Source of the DNA: Caulobacter sp.
GTDB lineage: Bacteria; Pseudomonadota; Alphaproteobacteria; Caulobacterales; Caulobacteraceae
Reading direction: 5' to 3'
DNA length: 64,000 nucleotides
NCBI GenBank assembly: GCA_017744495.1
Contig: JAGIBE010000144.1
Location: 20,420-84,419, forward strand
Shown: one piece after another, positions 48,418 through 56,828 of the stretch
Layout: every line of letters starts with the position of its first letter
How positions within the stretch are numbered: the stretch's first letter is position 1
Notes under the pieces: generated by a model
Database searches by the model: none
Seen by the model: only the letters and a program-made list of their open reading frames with translations
Told to the model about the DNA's origin: nothing
Program-made: the position numbers and the translations under genes

Positions 48418-50406
48418 ATGTCAGGCAAGCCGTATCAGCACGCGCCGGACGCGCCGTGGATCTTCCGGACCTATGCCGGCCATTCGACGGCCGAGAAATC
48501 CAACGCCCTCTATCGCGCCAACCTGGCCAAGGGCCAGACCGGCCTTTCCGTCGCCTTCGACCTGCCCACCCAGACCGGCTACGACGCCGACCACGTACTG
48601 GCGCGCGGCGAGGTGGGCAAGGTGGGCGTGCCGATCGCCCATCTGGGCGACATGCGGACCCTGTTCGACGGCATCCCGCTGGAACAGTCCAACACCTCCA
48701 TGACCATCAACGCCCCGGCCGCCTGGCTGCTGGCGCTGTATGTCGCGCTCGCGGACGAGCAGGGGGCCGACCGCAAGCTGCTGCAGGGCACGACCCAGAA
48801 CGACCTGATCAAGGAGTATCTGAGCCGGGGCACCTACATCTTCCCGCCGGAGCCGTCCCTGCGACTGATCGGCGACATGATCGCCTGGTGCTATCGCGAG
48901 GTCCCCAAGTGGAACCCGATGAACGTCTGCAGCTACCACCTGCAGGAGGCGGGGGCGACGCCGGAGCAGGAACTGGCCTTCGCCCTGGCCACGGCGATCA
49001 GCGTGCTCGACACCGTCAAGGCCGGCGGCCAGGTCCCCGACGAGGACTTCGAGATCGTCGCCTCGCGCATCAGCTTCTTCGTCAACGCTGGCGTGCGGTT
49101 CGTGACCGAGCTGTGCAAGATGCGGGCGTTCACCAAGCTCTGGGACCAGATCCTGCTGGAGCGCTATGGCGTGCAGGACAAGAAGGCCCGGCGGTTCCGC
49201 TATGGCGTGCAGGTCAACAGCCTGGGTCTGACCGAGCAGCAGCCCGAGAACAACGTCTACCGCATCCTGATCGAGGCCCTGGCCGTCACGCTGAGCAAGG
49301 ACGCCCGCTGCCGGGCCCTGCAGCTGCCGGCCTGGAACGAGGCCCTGGGCCTGCCGCGCCCGTTCGACCAGCAGTGGTCGCTGCGGCTGCAGCAGGTGCT
49401 GGCCTACGAGACTGACCTCCTGGAATACGAGGACCTGTTCGACGGCAGCCACGTGGTCGAGGCCAAGGTCGCCGAGTTGTCGAAGGGCGCGTTGGAGCAG
49501 TTGGCCCTGATCGACGAAATGGGCGGGGCCAGCAACGCCATCGACTACATGAAGACCGAGCTGGTGGCGTCCAACGCCGCGCGGGTTCGATCGGTCGAGA
49601 CCGGCGACCTGACCGTGGTCGGCGTCAACCGTTGGACCGATACCGAGGCTTCCCCGCTGGCGGCCGGCGGGAAGGCGATCGAGACGGTGGACCCGCTGCT
49701 GGAAGCCGGCGTGGTCGAACGGCTGAAGGCCTGGAAGGCCGCCCGCGATCCGGCGGTCGTCGAGGCCGCCTTGGCCCAATTGAAGGCTGCGGCCGTCGAT
49801 GGCCGAAATATCATGGAGCCCTCGATTTCCGCCGCCAAGGCCGGCGTCACCACCGGCGAGTGGGCTGGAGCCCTGCGCGAGGTGTTCGGCGAGTATCGCG
49901 GCCCCACCGGCGTGGCGGTGGTCGTCTCCACGGGCGAGGCCGAGGACGTCGAGGCGGTGAAGGCCGAGGTCGAGCGGGTGTCCAAGGTGCTGGGGCGCAC
50001 CCTGACCTATCTGGTCGGCAAGCCCGGGCTGGACGGCCACTCCAACGGCGCCGAGCAGATCGCCACCCGCGCCCGCGCCTGCGGCATGGAGGTGATCTAT
50101 GACGGCATCCGCTCGACGCCCGAGGAGATCGTCCGCCGCGCCAAGGAAGGCCGCGCCCATGTGGTGGGTCTGTCGATCCTGTCGGGCTCGCACCTGGACC
50201 TGGTGCAGGAGGTGATCCGCCTGATGCGCGCCGAGGGCCTTGGCCACATCCCGGTCGTGGCGGGCGGCATCATCCCCGACGGTGACGCCCTGATCCTCAA
50301 GCAGATGGGCGTGGCGCGGATCTACACGCCCAAGGACTTCAAGATCACGGAGATCATGGGAGATGTGGTGCGGTTGGTCGAGGCTGCGGCCCTGGCGGAG
50401 GCTTGA
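48418..50406 (+). CDS. Ethylmalonyl-CoA mutase-like (MeaA-type) B12-dependent mutase
   Basis: 662 aa single chain with mutase domain (IFRTYAGHSTAEKSNALYRANLAKGQTGLSVAFDLPTQTGYD) and C-terminal B12-binding-like domain (KPGLDGHSNGAEQIATRARACGMEVIYDGI). Confidence 0.9.
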   Translation: MSGKPYQHAPDAPWIFRTYAGHSTAEKSNALYRANLAKGQTGLSVAFDLPTQTGYDADHVLARGEVGKVGVPIAHLGDMRTLFDGIPLEQSNTSMTINAPAAWLLALYVALADEQGADRKLLQGTTQNDLIKEYLSRGTYIFPPEPSLRLIGDMIAWCYREVPKWNPMNVCSYHLQEAGATPEQELAFALATAISVLDTVKAGGQVPDEDFEIVASRISFFVNAGVRFVTELCKMRAFTKLWDQILLERYGVQDKKARRFRYGVQVNSLGLTEQQPENNVYRILIEALAVTLSKDARCRALQLPAWNEALGLPRPFDQQWSLRLQQVLAYETDLLEYEDLFDGSHVVEAKVAELSKGALEQLALIDEMGGASNAIDYMKTELVASNAARVRSVETGDLTVVGVNRWTDTEASPLAAGGKAIETVDPLLEAGVVERLKAWKAARDPAVVEAALAQLKAAAVDGRNIMEPSISAAKAGVTTGEWAGALREVFGEYRGPTGVAVVVSTGEAEDVEAVKAEVERVSKVLGRTLTYLVGKPGLDGHSNGAEQIATRARACGMEVIYDGIRSTPEEIVRRAKEGRAHVVGLSILSGSHLDLVQEVIRLMRAEGLGHIPVVAGGIIPDGDALILKQMGVARIYTPKDFKITEIMGDVVRLVEAAALAEA

Positions 50407-50469
50407 GCGTGGTGGTGATGCTCGCCTAGGGTGCGCCCATGAAAATCTTCGGCGCGAACCACGATCCGA

Positions 50470-50503
50470 CCCAGACAGCGCCTTCGCCAAGGCGCTGTCT
50501 GGG
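50470..50503. repeat. 34-bp perfect palindrome (15-bp arms, 4-nt loop)
   Basis: cccagacagcgcctt-cgcc-aaggcgctgtctggg, located at the 5' end of the next ORF. Confidence 0.95.
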
Positions 50504-51213
50504 TGTTCGTGCTCGCCTTCGCCGTGGGATTCGTCTGGCTCACCTCCTGGCTCGACGACATGGGCCCACCGCCCATCGATACCGGGTTTTGGTTCCCCGT
50601 CCTCATGCTCGTCCTGATCGTGGTCGATCGACCGCGCGTGCGCGCTTGGTTGGAGTACGGCCGTTCCAGTAAGCCCGGCCAATGGCGCACGACGCGGGCG
50701 ACGCGGATCGCGGCCTGGTGTTCGATCCTGCTTATGGGCTGGTACGGCTGCAACCTGCCTCTCTGGGCCCACCAGGCTTGGAAGCTCGGCGACATGCCGA
50801 GGTTCGCGGGCGCAGCGGCCGGCTCGGCGGCCTGGTTCGCTGTCATTCTTCTGGCCGTCCTTCGGCGAGCCCGCACCCGGCTGGAACTGGTGATCGACGA
50901 GCAAGGGATCTTCGCGGCGGAATGGCGCTGCGTCGTGCCCTGGCGCGCCATCGATTTCGTCCTGGCGGCGCGAAAGGAGGACGACTCGATGCGCTTCGTC
51001 CTCAAGCCCGACGCGCTGGCTGGATTTTCGGACTTCGTGCGCCGTCGGAACGGCTTCCTGGACTTGGACCTGGCGGCGACACCGCTGACGGCCTCCGCCG
51101 CCCTCGACGCCCTGCGCGCCGCTTGTCCAACCCTGGAAATTCGCCGCTTGCGCTCGGCCGGCCTCGTCCTGCCCGTGCGCGGCGCCACCGACATCGTGGA
51201 AGCCGACCTCTAG
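50503..51213 (+). CDS. Hypothetical membrane protein; N-terminus possibly altered by the adjacent palindrome
   Basis: Two or three TM segments then a soluble PH-like C-terminus (LELVIDEQGIFAAEWRCVVPWRAIDFV). ATG at 50439 is in a different frame. Confidence 0.65.
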   Translation: MFVLAFAVGFVWLTSWLDDMGPPPIDTGFWFPVLMLVLIVVDRPRVRAWLEYGRSSKPGQWRTTRATRIAAWCSILLMGWYGCNLPLWAHQAWKLGDMPRFAGAAAGSAAWFAVILLAVLRRARTRLELVIDEQGIFAAEWRCVVPWRAIDFVLAARKEDDSMRFVLKPDALAGFSDFVRRRNGFLDLDLAATPLTASAALDALRAACPTLEIRRLRSAGLVLPVRGATDIVEADL

Positions 51214-51214
51214 C

Positions 51215-52591
51215 CTAGTCCCGCCCCAGCCGCCAAGCCGCCAGCAGGCCGATCACCGCCAGCGGCAGGAAGGCGTAGAACAACAGCAGGCCGTGGGCCA
51301 GGCCGCCCTCGGGCGTCACCCCATGCGCGAAGCCCAGGGCGTTGGCCAGGGCCCCGGCGGCGGCCGCGCCGACAGCGCCGCCCATCAGTTGGGTGGTGGG
51401 CACGGCGGCCGAGGCCAAGGGCTGCTCCTCCAGCGGCGCGCCGCCGATCACCCGCTTGGCCAGGAAAGCCCAGCAGACGCCGAAGCCGGCGCCCAGCAGC
51501 GCCATCGAGGCGGTGATCCCGACCAGGCCGCCCAGCACCATCTCGAACGCGCCCCAGGCGACCCCCGCCACGATGATCGCCGCGCCCAGGCGGATCGCCA
51601 GGCCCTCATGCTTGGGCTTGAGGCCGGCCACGATGAACGACAGCGCCGTCCAGCCCGCCGCGATGCCGCCGATCACATAGCCGCTCAGCAAGGGACCGGC
51701 GCCGTGCAGGGTCTGGATGAAGGTCGGGCCGTAAACCGAGAAGCCGACGGTCGCGGCCTCGCAGAAGAAGATCACCATCAGGCCAAGGCCTGTAGCGGTG
51801 CGCAGGTCTCCCGCCGCGCGGGGCAGCAGGCGGTCGGGCGAGCGGCCGTTGACGAGGAGGAGCACGGCCATGGCCAGGGCCCCCAGGGCGGCGCAGATCG
51901 CGGCGGTCAGGCCGCCGGGCACGACGCCGGCGGCGGCGATCAGGCTGACGCCCGCCACCAGCAAGGCCAGCTGCCGTCCCGGGATGCGCCCGCCTTCGCC
52001 TGTCCGGGGCGCGCTGGGCACCATGACCAGCACCGCCCCGACGAAGATCACGGCCTGAACGACGAAGAACCAGAACGCCCCCCGCCAGAAGCCGGCCTGG
52101 GCGAACAGGCCGCCGCACAGCGGACCCAGCAGGGTGGCCGCGCCCCACACCCCGGCGACCGCGCCGTAGACGCGCGGCCACAGGCTTTCGGGAAACATGG
52201 CGCTGATGGCCACGTAGCACAGCGACACGATCGCTCCCGCGCCCAGGCCCTGGACCAGGCGACCGGCTACGAAGGTCAGGAACTCCGGCGCCAGGGCTCC
52301 CATGGCGCAGCCGATCGCGTAGACCACCCCGGCCAAGGCGGTGGCGCGGCGCAGGCCGAAGCGGATCGACAGCTTGCCCGCGCAGGCCCCGGCCAGGATC
52401 GAGCCCAGCAGGAAGGCGGCGATCGACCAGCCGAAATACTGGAAGCCGCCGATCTCGCGGGCGACGCTGGGCATGATCGTCACCGTCACCAGGGTGTCGG
52501 CGGCGTTCAGCCAGATGCCCAGGCACAGCAGGGCGAAGCGCGGGGCCAGTTCGGCGTTCAGCAGGCCGCGCCAGCTGTTGGAAGGGATCAT
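51215..52591 (-). CDS. MFS transporter
   Basis: TM-rich 458 aa; ADTLVTVTIMPSVAREIGGFQYFGWSIAAFLLGSILAGACAGKLSIRFGLRRA; start at MIPSNSWRG. Confidence 0.9.
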   Translation of the reverse strand: MIPSNSWRGLLNAELAPRFALLCLGIWLNAADTLVTVTIMPSVAREIGGFQYFGWSIAAFLLGSILAGACAGKLSIRFGLRRATALAGVVYAIGCAMGALAPEFLTFVAGRLVQGLGAGAIVSLCYVAISAMFPESLWPRVYGAVAGVWGAATLLGPLCGGLFAQAGFWRGAFWFFVVQAVIFVGAVLVMVPSAPRTGEGGRIPGRQLALLVAGVSLIAAAGVVPGGLTAAICAALGALAMAVLLLVNGRSPDRLLPRAAGDLRTATGLGLMVIFFCEAATVGFSVYGPTFIQTLHGAGPLLSGYVIGGIAAGWTALSFIVAGLKPKHEGLAIRLGAAIIVAGVAWGAFEMVLGGLVGITASMALLGAGFGVCWAFLAKRVIGGAPLEEQPLASAAVPTTQLMGGAVGAAAAGALANALGFAHGVTPEGGLAHGLLLFYAFLPLAVIGLLAAWRLGRD

Positions 52592-52669
52592 GGCGCGGTA
52601 GATGCCTCTTCGCGCGACCCAAGCCAAGGCTGGAGCTGAACTTCGCGGCCGCCGCCCCGTTGGTGAGAT

Positions 52670-53395
52670 GTGAAGCCGGTCCTTCCCAAACTCTCCCCGG
52701 AGACCGTAGCCCTGGCCGGCCTGGCGGGCTTCCTGCTGGACCTGGCTTTGGCGGGCCTGCTGGTCTTCGCCCTCGTCGACCGCACGGCGCCGCCGCAGGA
52801 CCTGCCCTGGAAGCCGTTCTCGCTGGACCAGCCGATCGGCCTGGCCACGGCCGGCAAGCTGGCGCGGATCAGCGCCGATCCCGCCGCCTGCCGTGCGGCC
52901 CTGCGCGAAGGCGGCGCGCGGTTCGTTGAGGGCGAGACGCGCGAGACCGGCTTCTGCTCGACGCGCGATACGCTGCGGGCGTCCGGCGATCTGTCGCCCG
53001 CAGGGCCGGTCATGACCTGTCCCTTGGCGCTGCGCTATGCGCTCTGGGACCGGCAAGTCCTGCGGCCGGCGGCGTGGGACATCCTGAGGACGCGCCTGGT
53101 CAGGGTGGATCACTTCGGAACCTACGCCTGCCGCACGATCTACGGCCGGCCCGGCGAGCGGCCCAGCGCCCACGCCCGGGCCGCCGCCTTGGACGTGGCC
53201 GGCTTTCGCTTCGCAGACGGACGGCGCGCCACGGTGGCGGCCGACTTCCGGTCGGGCGATCCGCGCGGCCACTTCGTCCAGGCGGCGCGCAACGGGGCCT
53301 GTAAAGTGTTCGGCACGGTGCTGAGCCCCGACTACAACGCCGCCCACCGCGATCACCTGCACCTGGAGGACAGCGGTTACCGGCTCTGCCGCTAG
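52670..53395 (+). CDS. Extensin-like family protein
   Basis: MTCPLALRYALWDRQVLRPAA...YACRTIYGRPGERPSAHARAAALDVAGFRFADG...HRDHLHLE. Confidence 0.9.
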   Translation: MKPVLPKLSPETVALAGLAGFLLDLALAGLLVFALVDRTAPPQDLPWKPFSLDQPIGLATAGKLARISADPAACRAALREGGARFVEGETRETGFCSTRDTLRASGDLSPAGPVMTCPLALRYALWDRQVLRPAAWDILRTRLVRVDHFGTYACRTIYGRPGERPSAHARAAALDVAGFRFADGRRATVAADFRSGDPRGHFVQAARNGACKVFGTVLSPDYNAAHRDHLHLEDSGYRLCR

Positions 53396-53467
53396 GTTTC
53401 CGATTGACCCGGCGCGCCGCTACGGCAAGGCTTGGCCGTTAACCCTTTTCAGGCGCTCCTCCCCGCC

Positions 53468-54220
53468 ATGGCCTACCGCGTCCCACGCCACCCGCGCGTC
53501 GAGCATCGCACGCGTCGCCAGAACAAGCTGGCGGGACTGACGGCGCTTGTTCTGCTGTGGGCGCTGGTGCTGGTCATGGCCCTTGTGGCTGAGCGCGGCA
53601 TCGCCCGCCAGCACCTGCCGTGGAAGCCGCTCAGCATCGTCGATCCGGTCGGCATGGCCACGCGGATCAAGGCGGCGCGGGCCGGCAATGACCCCGCCGT
53701 GTGCCGGGCGATCCTGCGCAAGGCGGGGCTGTCATACGAAGAGGTTCCCGCGACCGACGACGGCGGCTTTTGCGTGGTGCGCGACGCCCTGAAGATCGAC
53801 GGCGGCATGGCCGGCCTGTCGCCCGTCGACGCGCCGATGGCCTGCAAGGAGGCCCTGGCCCTGTCGATCTGGGAGCGCCAGGTGGTGCAGCCGGCCGCCT
53901 ACGAGGTTCTGGGCCAGGGCGTGGTCGGGCTGGAGCACTACGGCACCTATTCCTGCCGTCGGCAGTACGGCAAGACGGCCGGCCCGGTCAGCGAGCACGC
54001 CACCGCCGACGCCATCGACCTGGCCGGCTTCAAGCTGGCCGACGGCCAGACCGTCTACGTGGCCCGAGACTGGAACGATCCCGGCCCCAAGGGCCAGTTC
54101 CTGCGCCGCGTGCGCGACGGGGCCTGCCGAGTGTTCATCACCACCCTCAGCCCCGACTTCAACGCCGAGCACCACGACCACTTCCACCTGGATATGCACG
54201 GATGGAGCAAGTGCGCTTGA
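53468..54220 (+). CDS. Extensin-like family protein (second tandem copy)
   Basis: MACKEALALSIWERQVVQPAA...YSCRRQYGKTAGPVSEHATADAIDLAGFKLADG...HHDHFHLD. Confidence 0.9.
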   Translation: MAYRVPRHPRVEHRTRRQNKLAGLTALVLLWALVLVMALVAERGIARQHLPWKPLSIVDPVGMATRIKAARAGNDPAVCRAILRKAGLSYEEVPATDDGGFCVVRDALKIDGGMAGLSPVDAPMACKEALALSIWERQVVQPAAYEVLGQGVVGLEHYGTYSCRRQYGKTAGPVSEHATADAIDLAGFKLADGQTVYVARDWNDPGPKGQFLRRVRDGACRVFITTLSPDFNAEHHDHFHLDMHGWSKCA

Positions 54221-54251
54221 GGTAAGGGACGAGGAACGCGCACCTTACCTC

Positions 54252-54389
54252 CGTCATCCTCGGACTTGTTCCGAGGACCCCTCGTTCAGCCGGCAAGGCC
54301 TTGGACCAGTGACCCGGCGCGCTAGCGGCTCACCGTGAACCGACAAACCGGCGGCGGAAGGGATCCTCGGAACAAGTCCGAGGATGACG
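54252..54389. repeat. Intergenic inverted-repeat element between convergent genes
   Basis: Arms cgtcatcctcggacttgttccgaggaccc / gggatcctcggaacaagtccgaggatgacg, nearly perfect reverse complements about 78 nt apart. Confidence 0.92.
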
Positions 54390-54393
54390 ATCA

Positions 54394-54882
54394 TCACAGC
54401 GTCTTCGCCAGCGCCTCCATCTGGTCCGCCGCCACGCCCCAGCCTTCGTGGAAGCCCATCTGCTCGTGGGCCTGGCGGTCCTCGACGCTCCAGTGGCGGG
54501 CGATGGCGGTGTAGCGGGTCGTGCCGTCGCCCAGGTCCTCGAAGGTGATGTCGCCGACCATGAACGGCTTGCCGCCCGGGACCCAGGCCGAGGTGAAGGC
54601 GTCGGTGAACACCAGGCGCTTGTTGGGGACGACTTCCAGGTAGATCCCGGGATTGGGGACCTCTTCGCCGTTCGGTCCCTGCATGACGATCACGCTCGAG
54701 CCGCCCGAGCGGACGTCCATCTCGGCGTGCGAGACGGTCCAGGGCGGCGGACAGAACCACTTGGGCAGCAGCTCGGGCGTGGTCCAGCACTTGAACAGCT
54801 TGTCGGCCGGGGCGGCGACGATGCGGGTCAGCACCAGTTCGCGATCCGGGGCGGAAGAGGAGGCGGGGGAGGAGGCGGTCAT
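54394..54882 (-). CDS. SRPBCC / AHSA1 family protein
   Basis: DRELVLTRIVAAPADKLFKCWTTPELLPKWFCPPPWTVSHAEMDVRSGG. Confidence 0.92.
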   Translation of the reverse strand: MTASSPASSSAPDRELVLTRIVAAPADKLFKCWTTPELLPKWFCPPPWTVSHAEMDVRSGGSSVIVMQGPNGEEVPNPGIYLEVVPNKRLVFTDAFTSAWVPGGKPFMVGDITFEDLGDGTTRYTAIARHWSVEDRQAHEQMGFHEGWGVAADQMEALAKTL

Positions 54883-55085
54883 GGCGTTTCTCCGGACAGG
54901 AATGTCGTTGCGCCCCGAGGACGGCCACGGCGCGCGTCATCCGACATCGCCGACGAACTTTTGTCGACGCTCCCGCGAGCGAGCGCGGCGGATAGCGGGA
55001 AGCCGAGGTCCGTCTCCGGTGTTCACCTGATTTACCGCTCGGCTGGACAGTTCAGGCTCTCCTCGGGTCGCCAAGGAGCGGTGGG

Positions 55086-55829
55086 ATGAGGATTGCGGTG
55101 GTTCTGGGCTGCGCCTCGGCGCTGGCGTTGGGCGCGGCGGCCGTGGAGGCCAGGGCCGACGACGACCTGACCTTCCGGATGGGCACCTATGTCTGGCTGC
55201 CCACCGTCGAGGGGCCGCTGGGGCTCAACCCGGATCGACCGACCCCGACGCTGGGCGACGGCAGCATCCTGGATAACCTGCAGTTCTTCGGCTTCGGCGT
55301 GGCCGAACTGAACAAGGGCCGGGTCGGCGCCCTGGTCGACTTCGCCTATGTCGACATCGGCTTCGGCGACGATGTCGAGCTGCCCCCGCAACTGCCCCTC
55401 AAGCCGGACCTCGACACCAAGGCCATGGTCGGGAGCGTGAACGCCTACTATCGCGTCTTCGAGGGCGAGAAGTGGAACATCGACCTGACGGGCGGTGTCC
55501 GGGGGTTCTGGCTGAAGACGGATTTCAAGCTCAGCGGACCCAACACCGACCTGATCGACGCCAGCGCCGACACCAACTGGTACGACGGCATTATCGGCGC
55601 CCGGGCCCGGGGGCAGTACGGCAAGTGGGGCCTGACCGGTAAGGCCGACGCCGGCTGGGGCGGCGACACCTCCAGTTGGCAGGGCCAGGCTCTGGTCGAG
55701 TACGACATCTCCAGCCACTGGCGGCTGATGGGCGGCTACCGTTACCTGCACTTCGAGAACGACAAGGGCCGTCGCGATGTCGATATCGACATGAAAGGCC
55801 CGCTGTTCGGCTTCTCCTATCGCTTCTGA
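55086..55829 (+). CDS. Outer-membrane beta-barrel-like hypothetical protein
   Basis: Signal peptide, alternating aromatic strands, C-terminal ...FGFSYRF. Confidence 0.75.
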   Translation: MRIAVVLGCASALALGAAAVEARADDDLTFRMGTYVWLPTVEGPLGLNPDRPTPTLGDGSILDNLQFFGFGVAELNKGRVGALVDFAYVDIGFGDDVELPPQLPLKPDLDTKAMVGSVNAYYRVFEGEKWNIDLTGGVRGFWLKTDFKLSGPNTDLIDASADTNWYDGIIGARARGQYGKWGLTGKADAGWGGDTSSWQGQALVEYDISSHWRLMGGYRYLHFENDKGRRDVDIDMKGPLFGFSYRF

Positions 55830-55910
55830 AGGCGACTTGACCTGGACGGGCCTTCCTCCCAATGTGCCGGCAATTCAAACAATCGTTTTGATGTGCCGGG
55901 AGCCCAGGAC

Positions 55911-56678
55911 ATGACTAACCTCTTCGACCTCGCCGGCAAGGTGGCGATCATCACCGGCAGCTCGCGCGGCATCGGCAAGGCCATCGCCGAGCGCATGGCC
56001 GAGCACGGCGCCAAGGTGGTGATCTCGTCGCGCAAGGCCGGGCCCTGCGACGAGGTGGCGGCCGAGATCAACGCCAAGCACGGCGAGGGGACGGCGATCT
56101 CGGTCCCGGCCAATATCGGCTCGAAGGAGGACCTGCAGCGCCTGGTCGACGAAACCCGCAAGGCGTTCGGCAAGATCGACATCTGCGTCTGCAACGCCGC
56201 GTCCAACCCCTATTACGGGCCGCTGTCGGGCATCGCCGACGACCAGTTCCGCAAGATCCTGGACAACAACATCATCAGCAATCACTGGCTGATCGCCATG
56301 GTCGCCCCGGAGATGCGCGAGCGGAAGGACGGCGCGATCATCATCGTCAGCTCGATCGGCGGCCTGCGCGGCAACGCCATCATCGGCGCCTACAACATCT
56401 CCAAGGCCGCCGACTTCCAGCTGGCCCGCAACCTGGCCCACGAGTTCGGACCCGACAACGTGCGGGTCAACTGCATCGCGCCGGGCCTGATCAAGACCGA
56501 TTTCGCCAAGGCCTTGTGGGACGATCCGGCCACGCTGGAGCGCTCGACCAAGGGCGTGCCGCTGCGCCGCATCGGCGAGCCCGATGAGTTGGCGGGGGCG
56601 GCGGTCTACCTGGCCTCCAAGGCCGGCAGCTTCATGACCGGACAGGCTCTGGTGGTGGACGGCGGCGCCACGATCTAG
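55911..56678 (+). CDS. SDR family oxidoreductase
   Basis: GKVAIITGSSRGIGKAIAERM (TGxxxGIG), YNISKAA (YxxxK), NCIAPGLIKTDFAKAL. Confidence 0.95.
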   Translation: MTNLFDLAGKVAIITGSSRGIGKAIAERMAEHGAKVVISSRKAGPCDEVAAEINAKHGEGTAISVPANIGSKEDLQRLVDETRKAFGKIDICVCNAASNPYYGPLSGIADDQFRKILDNNIISNHWLIAMVAPEMRERKDGAIIIVSSIGGLRGNAIIGAYNISKAADFQLARNLAHEFGPDNVRVNCIAPGLIKTDFAKALWDDPATLERSTKGVPLRRIGEPDELAGAAVYLASKAGSFMTGQALVVDGGATI

Positions 56679-56828
56679 GCGGCGGTCCAAGCTTGAGCGG
56701 ATGACCTGAAATGGGGCGACATTTGCCCCGCTGGAGTCATCTGGGGACAGAACGTCGCGCCGCGCTGATCTTAACTTTGAATACAGGCCGTTTTCGTACC
56801 TTGCCAGGGTTCACCAGGAAACCACGGC

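Noticed and set aside
48421-50904. 827-aa minus-strand ORF antisense to the mutase gene
   Set aside because: Same GC-rich antisense artefact; no recognisable motifs.
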